Origin: Chondrosia reniformis
Lineage: Eukaryota; Porifera; Demospongiae; Chondrillida; Chondrillidae
Length of the DNA: 64,000 nucleotides
Direction of reading: 5' to 3'
Assembly: GCA_947172415.1 (NCBI GenBank)
Contig: OX359194.1
Location: 1,922,001-1,986,000 of the forward strand
The notes under the pieces were generated by a model. That model worked only from the letters and a program-made list of their open reading frames with translations. It was not told where the DNA came from and ran no database searches. Each line of letters starts with the position of its first letter. Within the stretch, counting starts at the first letter, position 1. A program made the position numbers and the translations under genes. Below, piece by piece: positions 1-11,300 of this stretch.

Positions 1-160
1 GGGTGGAACCGAAGTTCACTAGAGTCTCCCCTTGGCCACTCAAAGAGCAACATGAGTGGTGGGGTAATATCCAGAGTCAAGTGATGAGACATCACAGCTT
101 TAAGATCTTAGAGTCCTCTATTTTCCATATTTAGGTTAGGTTAGATAAGACATGAGGGTC
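1..160. repeat. Partial copy of a palindromic dispersed repeat
   Basis: The sequence around 50-130 (ATGAGTGG, then TATCCAGAGTCAAGTGATG, then the stretch around TTTAAGATCTTAGAGTCC) recurs at 57939-58110, where it forms an inverted repeat, and as a short solo piece near 58500-58560. This copy is one arm only. Nothing coding was recognised from 161 to 516, which is probably intron of the gene that resumes at 517. Confidence 0.5.
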
Positions 161-516
161 CCATCAGCATATACGTACATATGACTGGTCCATCTGGCAT
201 TACTGGAAACTTTCTTCTCTTTCTCCTACTGTTGTGTTTAAAATTCAATCCTTCATCAGTGGCCCTGGTCCATATGTACTGTAAATCCTACTGTCTATAA
301 CTATTGTGGTACCCTATTATCTAAACGGACCTACTTATTGTCAGATGAAAGTGTGTATTCCGATAAAGAGCTATAGGATGTAGCTATGGCACCCATTTCT
401 GATGGTCCATCGTATAACTATAGATACCTGTTTATAATTATAATAATATAATTTTAATCATCTCGCATATTTTTGGGAACATGTTGACCTATTATCTTTT
501 CCAATACCATTAACAG

Positions 517-1675
517 GTAAAACTATTGCAGAGATAAAAAATTTCTTGGGAAGAAAAGACTTCCTAGAGCTGCTAAGAGAATGTGACATAAGAAGAGTAG
601 CTACTGATTTACTGAGAGAAGGTGTGATTGATGTGGGAGAATGTGAGATTATAGGACAGACCAAGGGGCTAAGAGAGGCAGGCGATAATCTTTACATGAT
701 ACTACAAAAAGACAAGACAACCGTCAAACTGAAAGCTTTGGCAGAAGTTCTCCGTGATGATACCACTAGGGATATTTATAGGCAACTTGCTTTAATGATT
801 TCAGAGTTCCTAGACAAATCAAGTAAGACGAGCGAATTGCTCTTTTTGTTTATTTAATACATAAATTAACTAACCCTTTAAAATGTGGTAGAAGTACATG
901 TAACCATGTAAACAAGAATACTTCACCAAACTGAGCCCATCAATCTTGTTTGTACAGTACCAAGAAAAGAAATGGATGACATGGCTACAGAGGTTGGATC
1001 AAGTGAAGAAAGGGATGATATAAGTGAAGGGACTACAATTGTAGAAAGTAAAGCTATAGGTAAGGTCACAGTCTGCTATCCCACTGTATGTAAGATTGCA
1101 TATCTTCATGATATAAATCAATTAATTAATTGATCTAATAAATTGGTCACAAATTCATGATTATCAATTCTTACTACATAATTACATACACATTCCTTTG
1201 AATTCTACTTAAATGTTATTCATATAGTTTTGATTACGTTTCGACTCTGAGGGTCTTCTTCAGTGACTGATGTTGGTCTCTAGGTGTCTACTTTGCTAAT
1301 CATGGTATTATATAAGAACTATTACAGAGATATATACAAGTTATATGTTTATTTATCTTGACAATAGAACTGACTCCAAATGAAATCATTCAATTTTTGG
1401 ACACTCACAAAGCAGAGTACCTTGACCATTGTAATGTTAAGGTGATACGTTTTCCTCTGGAGAAGGCTCATGTTATCAGTAGAGGAGAGAGACAACAGTT
1501 GGAAAATGCACTAACTTCAGCTGCAGCAAATGATCTCTTTTATCAGTTTCTTCATGATAATCCAGCTCCAGAGACGCTGGTAGGAGCTGCCAAAGTACTT
1601 AAGAAGGATCCTGGAACTACTAACATGAATAAGAGATTTGCAAAGGCTATTGAAGAGTTTTTGAATGCTAATTAA
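517..1675 (+). CDS. Two-domain CARD-like (death-fold) protein, 3' part
   Basis: Three exons keep frame: 517-822, 958-1059 and 1368-1675 (TAA), with GTAAG donors and CAG/TAG acceptors and both internal introns in phase 1. The first exon encodes an alpha-helical block with CARD-like spacing (ELLRECDIRRVATDLLREG, then a second helix set ending in ISEFLDKS). The middle exon is an acidic linker (MDDMATEVGSSEERDD). The last exon encodes a second block of the same kind (EIIQFLDTHKAEYLDHC, ending AIEEFLNAN). CARD and related death-fold domains mediate homotypic assembly in apoptosis and innate immune signalling. Assignment rests on helix pattern and hydrophobic spacing, not on a signature residue, so DED or another death-fold is possible. 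The 5' exons lie left of the window, so any N-terminal enzyme or sensor domain is unseen. Confidence 0.6.
1220..1283 (-). repeat. Hammerhead-like repeat core, fragment
   Basis: On the minus strand 1263-1238 reads CTGAAGA, then a short hairpin (GAC...GTC), then GAAAC. The same core occurs at 11467-11490, 26565-26594, 60417-60441 and near 62000. Only the core is left here, in the intron between exons 2 and 3 of the CARD-like gene. Confidence 0.45.
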
Positions 1676-2097
1676 ACCTGACATGCTTATACGTATATGT
1701 TTGTACTCTCTCTATATACGTATCCTTGCATAATTTTAATCATAATACGTATATATCAATTACATTGCAGGCCTAGGCATGTATATGTTATATATATGTG
1801 ATCTGAAATGCTACTGCAGGCCTGTTAAAGTACAAATATATACATTTTTGTGTGAATATTTGCCCTATATCTCAGTACATATATACATACATATTGTACA
1901 CATGTACTTCAATTTGATGCATGTGTTTATAGTACCGAAAATGAAGTTTAAACTTTGTGTCTACAGCCCCAGAAATTCATAAAATATAATGTATATCCTC
2001 TTAGCTTTTGAATTTTTGTGAGATTATTAATAATGTTTGGTTATATTATAAATCATAGTTGAGCCATATTTTAATAATACATTAGTTAAAAGTTACG
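1676..2097. other. Convergent intergenic spacer
   Basis: AT-rich spacer between the stop codons of the CARD-like gene (+) and mrpl21 (-). It is rich in TATATACGTATA runs. No coding or structured feature seen. Confidence 0.6.
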
Positions 2098-3709
2098 CTA
2101 CTTCAAGTTCGGTTTGAGTTCTATGCTGTTGATCCTTAAAGTAGTGATTTCTTGACGATGACCTACAATGATAGAACATTAACATGGCAGTCTGGTATAT
2201 TTGAATTATTGCTTGTTGGTACACAATTGATAGAACATTAACGTGACAGTCTGGTACATTTGAAGCTACACAATTGAACTGAAGCAAACGATTTTTAATA
2301 AACAACTTTTCAGATTTATTAAACTTACCTCTCTTTCTCTTGTAGTTATTTCTTCTTTTCTTTTTAAATATTATAACCCTTGCAGCTAAACTGTGTTCAA
2401 TTACTGTAGCAACCACTCTGACTATATCAGGACTAGGTAAAAACAAGACCATTAACTCGTCATGCAGTACATGTTACTCTACAGTTCATATGGATGGAGC
2501 CTATGTATATGTAGTATTTACCAAGGAAATTCTAAAGTAACCAAGATTTTTATAAAATAGGGATAGTATACGCAGAGCAGCATTCAAAGGTAGCACCCAT
2601 AATTCAGTAAGAACGTAGTGAGTGATACTTCAGCTGAACAAACTTTGGAATTTTACTCACTTTAAAATTGGGGTCCCGAGAATAGTAAAGTTCTCTGACC
2701 CTGCTAGAAGCACCTATAGGAGAAATAAAAATCACAAATAAGATTCTTCCAGATTCACCAGCTAACTATACAGCATATACATTTAACTATACTCAAGTAG
2801 CCTTCTATTCTAATATTTGGCTACAGTACTGGTTATTGTGTGACAGCACTGAAGGTAAGAGGTATTCTGAAGCAAATATAAGAACTGCATTGAGTATGTA
2901 ACATCAGCAGGTCTAGCAGAAACATCAACCAACTACTTTAGTCTTAGTGACACACTGAGGTATATGTATGTATGTATCTACGCAAGTCTCATCAGTTGGA
3001 TATTTCCCATTGTAATCAGATCAATAAGAAATGTCTACCTTTTCCAGATGAATCTGTGATCCGATCTCAGCTTGTAGTTTGCTCACAATGATCAGATCAT
3101 TTGGAGTAACTTTGAATTGTCGACCTCCTGTAGTAAATGGAAGTAGGTCGTCACTGAATATATCTACCCAAAGTTGCAAAATACAGAAAGCAACCCTTTA
3201 ATAAGAAATCCATTTTATCAGTCAATAAGGGTCCCTATTATGCATAGTTCATTACACAGTACATGCACCATACATATGATATAAATTCATTACTCTGGGA
3301 AAGGTAAGGTATTAGACTGGTCCCTCTAACTAGAAGTGGCAGCCGACCTCACCAATATGGACAATGGCAAAGATTTGACTCTGTGGTAGGCCGGTTATTT
3401 CTTCATTGACTCTGTCAAATACTTGCTCTTTGGAAGGAGAATCAGGTACGTGCTTCTTTTGGGAGAGCTGCGTGCTAACTGGAAGCGTTCTAGAATACAA
3501 AGAGTAGTTTTTAAACAAACAGTTATCAAAATAAAAGGGTATTACACAATTAAAACTCACTCTTTAGGGCCACTGGAGTCAAATGAACTGTACATTTTCT
3601 TACTAACTGCAAGAGTTCTAGATAAACATTCTTTGTGAACATTAACTGCCACTGCTAAACGTGAAATGTGACACAGCTTTTGCGAAGCGCGCTGAGCTAA
3701 AGACGCCAT
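2098..3709 (-). CDS. mrpl21: Mitochondrial large ribosomal subunit protein bL21m
   Basis: Six exons join in frame: 3709-3561 (ATG), 3489-3353, 3163-3039, 2713-2661, 2432-2329 and 2162-2098 (TAG). The product begins MASLAQRASQKLCHISRL, a basic, Ser-rich, acid-poor N-terminus typical of mitochondrial import signals. The L21 core follows: FAIVHI, GGRQFKVTPNDLIIVSKL, HLEKVLLAGSENFTILG, PDIVRVVATVIEH, VIIFKKKRRNNYKRKRGHR, and a tail LRINSIEL very like animal MRPL21. L21 binds rRNA in the large subunit of the mitoribosome. The last exon is read in a different frame from the open frame that runs through the preceding intron; only the spliced frame restores the family GHRQ motif, which supports the junction. 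Divergent from wdr77 with 38 bp between start codons. Confidence 0.9.
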
Positions 3710-3747
3710 ATTGTTCTGTAATCAGTTGAGCGCATGACACAAAAAAT
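3710..3747. promoter_or_regulatory. Compact bidirectional promoter with ATGGCG motifs at both starts
   Basis: Only 38 bp separate the ATG of mrpl21 (minus, 3709-3707) and the ATG of wdr77 (plus, 3748-3750). The flanks form an inverted pair: AATATGGCG at both start codons, overlapping the initiation codon. This resembles the YY1-type element AAnATGGCGGC that sits over start codons of animal housekeeping genes. There is no TATA box. Transcription start sites must lie within these 38 bp or inside one or both coding regions, so 5' UTRs should be minimal or overlapping. Confidence 0.6.
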
Positions 3748-6700
3748 ATGGCGGCTCCCTGCTATGAAGCCATATCTTGCAAAAAAGGTAAGCACAGAAA
3801 GTCTTTTTTAGAGACAATTTTGAATTATATATTTCATGTGACTTGTTAGCCTAACTCGTTCAGCTCTATAGTCACGTATTTCTGCCAGCAGGCTGCATGC
3901 AGACTTAAATGTAGTTGCTGTTACGAAGATATAGTCTGTCACTGTATCGATTAGTCATATTTCCAATGTATGGGACCATTAGACAACAGGTGTCTCCTTG
4001 CCTAATAAGTTGTACTGACTCTGGTCTGGCAACTCCTTTAGCTGGATAGATATTATATGTACAATATACATCATTTTTTCAACATGTTACATTTGGAGTA
4101 AAAAGCCTAACACTAAGCCTAGTGAGAGCTTTGGATGAGGATACAAGAGTTTTCTCCTTCTCCTTCTCTTTTTTGCTGGGCCAGACAGCTGTTTCTGGGA
4201 ATTCCACCCTTCATCAGTGACCCTGGGAATCTTTGTTGATCTTTTGCAAGTCCTCCTGAGTATACGTATATGTATATTGTATGAATTCCTGCTTTACTTT
4301 TTTTGCATAGATGGAAGCATAGCTTTGCTGTCTTCCTCTTTGACTGGTCAGATTTGGGATGGTTTGATATGGGTCTTTAGCAACTATAGCGAACTTAATG
4401 ATGTTGCCAAGGAGACCATGTCCATATTAGGATATGCCATGCCTTCTGGTGGTAGTGATGTTGTGTGGATTAATGATGATACCATAGCAACAGCAAATGA
4501 CAATGGCGAGGTGGGGTTTAATGATCTTAGAAAACTTCTTTTTTGTAATGTAATGTTATTATTTTTAAAAGTAGTACAAAAGTAGATTTTCAAATTTCTA
4601 CTCTGCCATGTGACAGCTGTGAATTGTAGTGTCATATGACCCCAGTAGTCCTTGAGGAGGTGGCACAGCGTTCCAGTGTGTAGATCACTGTGCTAGTACA
4701 TTGGATAGGCCCTTGTGGCTTGTGGTGGTAGTATGCCACTTTTAGAGATTGAGAGGTTAATGATAAGTGTACTACAATGTGGCCTGCAGGACACATATTT
4801 GAGTCAAATAGGTTAAACTTTTAGTGTCAGCCAGTGTGTGTATGTTAGTGTGAGCATAAGCATAAGCTGCATTCCATGACATCTGTAGATTTATCTGTGG
4901 TCGCATGGTTCACTGGGTCACAGCCTCCAGAGGAAGAGTGCAATGAAGGGACACGACAGCATGGTGCTCAGTTTGGACAAATTATCTGAAATGTAAGTGT
5001 TTGAAAGAGCCTCATAAAGTGGACAATTTAACAGATGAGAGAGCAAGACTAACCTTTTGAACCTCTTTTCACAAGTTGACCTGGTTGCATTAGACAGGCT
5101 CTATGAGATATGTCAACATTTGATCTATAGGCATACATACATACAAAATGATAGGGCATATTTGTTACAATCAGGACGAGTTAGAAAGGTTGAAACCTTT
5201 TATTTAGAGAATTCTAACTATCCCTGAATAACTTTGCTAACTGATACTATAAATGTACGTATCTTCTCTCAATCTACGTACCTACATGCCTGCATACCTA
5301 CATACCTACCTACGTACATACACCTACGTACATACACCTACGTACATACCTACATACCTACCTACATACCTACATGTCTACACTGTACCTACTGTACAAA
5401 CCTACCTTCACCTGATACGTTAGGCTTCATTTGGCAGGTAACCAGATATTAAAGTTAATATGTGAAATATTCCATGGATATTGTGATTCGAATGAAGCCA
5501 TCAGTTCACTAATCCATCTTCCTAGAGAGGAGAGGTTCTAATAGCTGTCAATACACTAGCATGTACGTATATTTTAATCTTATTTGCTGTTTGTAGGAGT
5601 GATTCCTCCACTTTGTTGCTGAGTGGCGGAGCTGATGGAAATGTTATCACTTGGGATCTTACTACGAATACAAGACTAGGAATTTTCAAAAGTATGAATA
5701 AAGTGATAAGTTAGGAACAAGTCTTAAGCTCTATGTTAAACTGAAAATCTTGCTTGGTTGTCATTAAAGTCATTAAGAAGGGTTAACATGCCTAACTCAC
5801 CTTTGACCCTATGTAGATGTATATACAATAACTAGCTCCTCTGATAGACTGACAGTACACACTTGGCATGTTGTACCTGCGTTTATTGTGTTAAGACAAC
5901 ACTAATTGCAACAATTTACTTGATTATATAACCAAGAGGTTATCTATGAGTTAGTTGTGTACTTCAGGAATTTGTCTGAAAGCAAATTTATAGTATACAA
6001 TTTCTGTTACATAACGTACGTACATATATTCCTTAATAATTACCTTTTTAAGTATTATAAATCTGATTGACTTTCCAATTCTGTAGGCCATACTGACATG
6101 TGTTGGAATGTGAGGTTTCAAGTTGACAACAATAACCTATTTGCGTCAACAGGACAGGTAATATGCTAGAACAAGACACTGCGTTTAGATTTGAGGAGAG
6201 TTTATTTATCTTTTGAATGTAACATCTTTTGACTTTGAACGTCTAAAGACCCAGTTTTGGGTAATCTACTGATTGAACATTTTGATATGTCTCTTCATTG
6301 ACTCGACAGCAAGAGTTTATTTTCTTCAGTCTGTGAACACTGATCATAAGCTCTTCCATTATTGGCCATGCACATCCATTGTTATTAGGATGCTAATGTT
6401 TACTTTTGAATTTACTGCATAAAGACATATGTAACAGAATTAGTTTACCTGTGCAGGATGCTTGTATCAGTTTATGGGACAATAGAACTGGCAAACTGAC
6501 CAATCGCATTAAGAATGAGATGGGAATGGTTTCCAGAGCAGTAGCATGGCATCCGCTGAGAAGAGACACTCTCGCTGCAGGTAAGACTAAGTTGGTGGAA
6601 TGAAACTATCTAATATGTCATTGATTCTAGAAAATGTGATTTAGTTAATTGGATGGAAAGACTGATTTTAACTTGTTATCATAGTGTTTGTGGTCACATG

Positions 6701-8015
6701 ATGTCTGTATAGTGATATGATTGGTGTATGTACGTATGTTATTCAAGGCTGCATGCAGAACTTGGAGCCAGGGGGGGATTTTTCAAAATTTAGGGGGCAA
6801 TGGTATGAGGGTGTCGAAGAAGTTTATATTAACTTCCCAAAAGTCTAGGGGAGGGGGTGAATGCGCCACCCCCCTTTCCCCTCTATGCAGCCCTGCTATT
6901 GAATTTAATGTATTTGAATGTTTTGAATGTATTCGAATGGATGAAAGTACACAGTCCAATGTGCGTATAGGTTATGAGGATGGTTCTGTTGGATTCCTAG
7001 ACATTCGTAAGCTACAAAAGAGTGAAACCCTGTCATCATTACACCCTCATAGTAGGCCTATCCATCGAATGGATTTCAGCATTGATAGGTTAGCAAGACA
7101 CAGTCATGTAGCTATCAGAACCGGCAATAGTATACTCAAGTCAAGTTTTGTTTTCAAAATTTGTAGCACATCATCTGATTGGCTGGCTACAGTCTCAAAT
7201 GATAACAATGTTAATATAGAAAAAATCAGTTCAACATTAGACAAACAAGAGAAATTAAAGTGAGTTGTAATCTTTGATATAAAGACTACTTTCTTTGTAG
7301 TTAGTATAAGAGGGGAAACATGAAGGAAGCATTGCTGTGGCACTTGTAGCTCAATGGCAGAGCAACTGGTGGTCGTAACCAGCTCTCCTGGGTTTGATTC
7401 CCAGCAATTGCTTCTTTTGTATTTTCCCTTTTTATTTCCTGATATTTGAGATGACTACTTGTGGTTTGGTTATCACTATGATTATTAGTGTCTTTTGAGT
7501 AGTCACATCTAATTGCTTTGTCCTAAAGTCACTGGGCCTGTACGTATATCATGCATGTTGGATGCAAATGGTCAATTTGTTAGTATGATGAAGCCATCTT
7601 GCGGACTTTACCTTCCATAAAAGTAATTTTCAAATATACCTGAATTATATCAATGATTTCTTGTGTAATGGGCAACCATTTTAAGTATCTATTAATATTA
7701 TAATCTTAAAAATGAAGGACTGGAACGCCTATTCCAAGATTCCAATAAATGCCCCCTTTACCGCCTTTCTATAAACATCATATTTAATTCTCCACCCATA
7801 ATAAGTTAATAGATTTAATAGTTCCATTCCATCTTCATATGCACAGATATAATAGCAAGGACCACTCTGACTTTGTTCATGGTTTGTCCTGGGATACAAG
7901 TGAGCCGAACACTGCTATCTCTTGTGGTTGGGATGGTAACATTTTCAGACACAATGTGAGCCACCTGGCTGTTGTGACTTCGTCTGAGCCTCTGAGTCAG
8001 ATGGAGACTAGCTAA
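3748..8015 (+). CDS. wdr77: WDR77/MEP50-type WD40 methylosome subunit
   Basis: Exons: 3748-3787, 4311-about 4515, about 4924-4992, 5597-5691, 6087-6157, 6457-6580, 6971-7088, 7167-7259, 7847-8015 (TAA). WD40 blades read in order: DGSIALLSSSLTGQIWDG, KGHDSMVLSLDKLSEM with LSGGADGNVITWDL, GHTDMCWNVRF with DACISLWDNRTGKL, AVAWHPLRRDTLAAG with GYEDGSVGFLDIRKL, SSDWLATVSNDNNVNI, and HSDFVHGLSWDTSEP with ISCGWDGNIFRHNV. The opening blade, the AWHP block and the C-terminal HxDFV...GWD block match WDR77 (MEP50), which binds PRMT5 and positions histones and Sm proteins for arginine methylation. The donor of exon 2 is uncertain: GAG|GTGGGG at 4510 joined to 4931 also keeps frame. The last residues (LAVVTSSEPL) parallel the human tail. 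Confidence 0.85.
4130..4245 (+). repeat. Dispersed repeat, copy 1 (wdr77 intron 1)
   Basis: The block with AGCTTTGGATGAGGATACAA, a CTTCTCCTT tract, GGGCCAGACAGCTG and CACCCTTCATCAGTGACCC recurs, inverted and diverged, at about 38608-38745. Shorter pieces (CTTCATCAGTGGCCC, CTGATGAAGGGTGGAATTCC) lie near 252 and 56910. It is non-coding and family unknown. Confidence 0.45.
5270..5405. repeat. CCTACATA/CCTACGTA microsatellite (wdr77 intron)
   Basis: Imperfect tandem CCTACATAC and CCTACGTACATACA units inside the intron between exons 3 and 4 of wdr77. Simple-sequence repeat only. Confidence 0.75.
6195..6306 (-). repeat. Degenerate copy of the hammerhead-like repeat
   Basis: Minus strand carries AATGAAGAGAC near the 3' limit, a variable middle, then TTTAGACGTTCAAAGTC and AAAAGATGTTACATTC, aligning with the arms of copies at 26.5, 45.4 and 62.0 kb. 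The catalytic-like core is damaged (AATGAAGA in place of CTGAAGA). Confidence 0.35.
6748..6895. repeat. G-rich dispersed repeat, copy 1
   Basis: GCATGCAGAACTTGGAGCCAG followed by G runs, TTTTTCAAAATT, and AAAAGTCTAGGGG. A second copy occurs at 59846-59975 in a MON1 intron with the same order of blocks. Intronic in wdr77. Confidence 0.6.
7340..7412 (+). tRNA. tRNA-like cloverleaf inside wdr77 intron
   Basis: A 73-nt cloverleaf folds: acceptor GCACTTG (7340-7346) with CAATTGC (7405-7411), one mismatch; D arm GCTC/GAGC with loop AATGGCA; anticodon stem CTGGT/ACCAG (7366-7370, 7378-7382); five-base variable region; T arm CTGGG/CCCAG with loop TTTGATT. Box A (TAGCTCAATGG) and box B (GGTTTGATTCC) are good, and a TTTT terminator follows at 7416-7419. 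The anticodon loop GGTCGTA lacks the universal T33. Moved by one base it would read CGT (Thr) after a T, so this may be a decayed tRNA-Thr(CGT) or a tRNA-derived SINE head rather than a working tRNA. Confidence 0.45.
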
Positions 8016-8339
8016 GGAGAACCTTTATAGCTGACACCCTTTTCCCTGAGGGTTAGGGAGATACAGTTCTAACTATGTTTGACCTATGCACAGAACATTA
8101 CAGTCTTTTACTTTTAACAAACTTCATGAATGTGATCACATTTTGTTAGTGTTTTTACATTATTCTGAATTGATATATACATTATTGGGACTTTGTTCAA
8201 ATTATCAAATCTACTTGAATAATGACAGCATGCATGGTTATACAATAATAATGACTATACATTCTACAAGTTAGTATACGTATGTCTATAACTGCATATA
8301 CATATAGAGTTTTTTTATAACAATGTAATGATGTAATTC
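8016..8339. other. Convergent spacer wdr77 / SRCR gene
   Basis: AT-rich 3' spacer between two stop codons (8013-8015 plus, 8342-8340 minus). No coding feature recognised. Confidence 0.6.
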
Positions 8340-11300
8340 TTAAATGGGACGACTCCTGACTTTCATTTCAGATGCAGCGAGTTCCGTCTGGCCTCTCCAA
8401 GTAGGCCACACTATGGCAGGTGGATCGGAGAAGGGGCCATTCAGATATCCGTCAATACATTGATCATCACTCTCCTTAAACCACCAGCCTCCACGGTATT
8501 TATCTGCACATGAGGTTTGGTTAGTGTAATATGATCTGACAGTGAACGGTTGTCCGTTGTGGTAGCTGAAGGAGTCTCCTGCTGTACCACTGTAGCTGCC
8601 GAGTGTCAGGGTGCCATTGTGCGAATAATGATCACCTACTTGAAAGTTGTCATACTGAGCATATGCTGTTGTTCCATTAAAGTCTTCTAGGTCAATGCGC
8701 AGTTCAACTGAATATTTCTCTCTGGATTTGTTGGTTACTTGTGATAAAAAGTTTAGTCCAAGCCAGAACTCTTCATCATTATTATAAAATCGGCCATAAT
8801 TGTACCAATATATGTCTCTGTCAAAGTCTACATTATAGCTGCCATTGGCATATCTCCTTTGAAATACCTCCCATCCGCCACCATCAGTCTCCATGTCACA
8901 ATAGACACTGAATGTATAGTAATTTACTCTTATGGCGTATATTCCAGATTTATTGTAGCCTGCCTTCAGCCAATCATAACAGCTTTTATCTATATCCATA
9001 TAAACAGTGTATATGTAACATACAAACCATTTTATTTGCTGTTTATGGATTTATTTATATACGTATGTACAGTGTATACGTAGGAATCAATATGCATGGT
9101 TACAAGATCACTTGTGACATTTTAAATAAAATGATAAATGATTATTATATTATGTTTATTTGCTTATAGCAAATGCATGCACTCATGGTTAAAACACACG
9201 CAACAAAACTTACATTAATTGCCAAGGTACGTTTATATGTATTTAAGTTACAAAGAATGCATGTCCCAAAAACAAGTAATTGTTATGCTTTTGGTGTTAT
9301 ACATAGAAAATCAAACTGTACATGTACAGTATAGTTAGATACATGCATTATTGGTATAGAGGAATAATTTATATTCTTTGTGATTAACTTACATCCACAT
9401 ACTATACCAATATCATTGGAATGATCACAATTGTGTTCTCCCCATTTGCTGTGATTACAGTGAATAATCGAAGTCTCATTGCCAGTACAGTTGACATTAT
9501 CCAGCCAAATCTAAAGGACATTAACATCACACTTATACGTAAGACAGTAATATAAAGTACGTATACATATAAAATATGTAAAATTATTAATATAATATAA
9601 TTATGATCTAAATGCTATATATACAGCTACAATAATTATTCAGCTACAATAATTAAACAAACTGGTTGTTTTTGGCGATCTTCTTCAATTGTGTCATTGC
9701 TTGGAAGGTCCAGATAAACTCTGGTATAAGAGATAACTTCATCATATCCAAGTTCTTTGCAAACAACAAGAGCATCAGTTTCGTAGAAGTAGTCATCACA
9801 AACAGTGCCCCATTTATCATCATAATAAACCTCTAGTAACTTGTAATTGTTTTGTGGAGAATTTTCATTATAGCTGTTAACTCGCCTTTCAAGTTGAACA
9901 CGTGGAAATGGCTCTATAATATATGTATTATATATAATAAATATAATACAAAATGTTAAATTAGTTGTTATATAAAAGCATTTATTATAGTAGAGATGGT
10001 TATACATACATTTTTACAGAGTATATTACACATCATTTTCATCTCAACATAAAGTTCTTAGAATGTGGTCTGAAAGTATATCTATTTTATGAATTACATG
10101 AAGCTTAATACATTAATGCTGCATGCAATATGCTATATATATTTGTGCAATGAATTTTGTGAAGGATATATGAATATATTTTGCAATTTATTGAAATGAC
10201 ATATATATATGTTTTTATCCACTTACCGGGAGCATTGCATATAACTCCTACATCTTGACTGTGATCACAATCACTTGTATTCCACTTTGTAGAATTGCAA
10301 TTTAATAACGAGGTTTCGTTCCCAGAGCAGGCCACATCTGATAACCAAATTGGACCATCTCCCTCACCAAAGGAGCCTCCATCTGTAACAGTTTGAGCAG
10401 ATGGAAATCCAAGCAATCTACAGGCAACATGAGCATCTTCAATGGACCATTCATCTTCGCATATCGAGCCCCATGTCCGGTCATACAGAACCTCTACTCT
10501 TCCCTCTGCAGCATTTGAACCATTAACAAGGCGAACTTGGAAGTTATATGTTGGATCAGGATCTGTATATATAGACAACAGACAATATAATTATGCTAAT
10601 GAGGTAGTATACGTAGACTTGATATACATATTAGATTATTATAGTGTATGTGTAGAAAAATATAGCTATGCATGCACAAAACAAATGCATAAATCAAACA
10701 TTTAGACTGCCGGCCTACCAAACAGGGAAAAAAAACTTCATTTTTTAGTGCTGGTCTAGGACACATGATAATTGATACATATTAAATAATGAGCTACACA
10801 CATCATACAGAAAACAGAAAAGGGACACTATAATATAGGGATGCCTCATAATATGTACGTATCTTCATGCTTCATGAAACATTCATACGTATATATAATA
10901 CATCTTTGTGTAGTATATACGTATATAACTCACTAATACATCTTATCCCTGCAATAGGACTACAAGAGAGTTGGTTGTAGTAACAGATGTTACATTCAAA
11001 AAGAGATTCTTCTCCTGATGTGCATGTCACTTCATGCCTGGGTACATATTGATAACTTGTATATTTACTGTACAGCACCTCTTCTACTCCTTCAAAGCCA
11101 AGCATCTTACAAGCTACAGATGCCTCATTGTAATAAAAACTGTAACCACAGACGGAGTCCCAACTTCCATTATAGTAGATTTCAATTGCTCCATCATAGA
11201 TGGTTGTACCATTAACTAGTCGGATATTATCTAGATTTTTGAATATACAAATACAATGATATACACCAGTATATCAGTTCCCCATGGCTAGCAATAAGTT

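Noticed and set aside
2093..2452. Minus-strand open frame reading through mrpl21 exon 4 and the following intron
   Set aside because: Only the spliced frame (exon 5 from 2162) restores the L21 GHRQ motif and the LRINSIEL tail, so the intronic part is not coding.
6721..7263. Single long open frame of 180 codons in wdr77
   Set aside because: Its 5' half is the G-rich repeat and intron; only 6971-7088 and 7167-7259 are exons by WD40 continuity.
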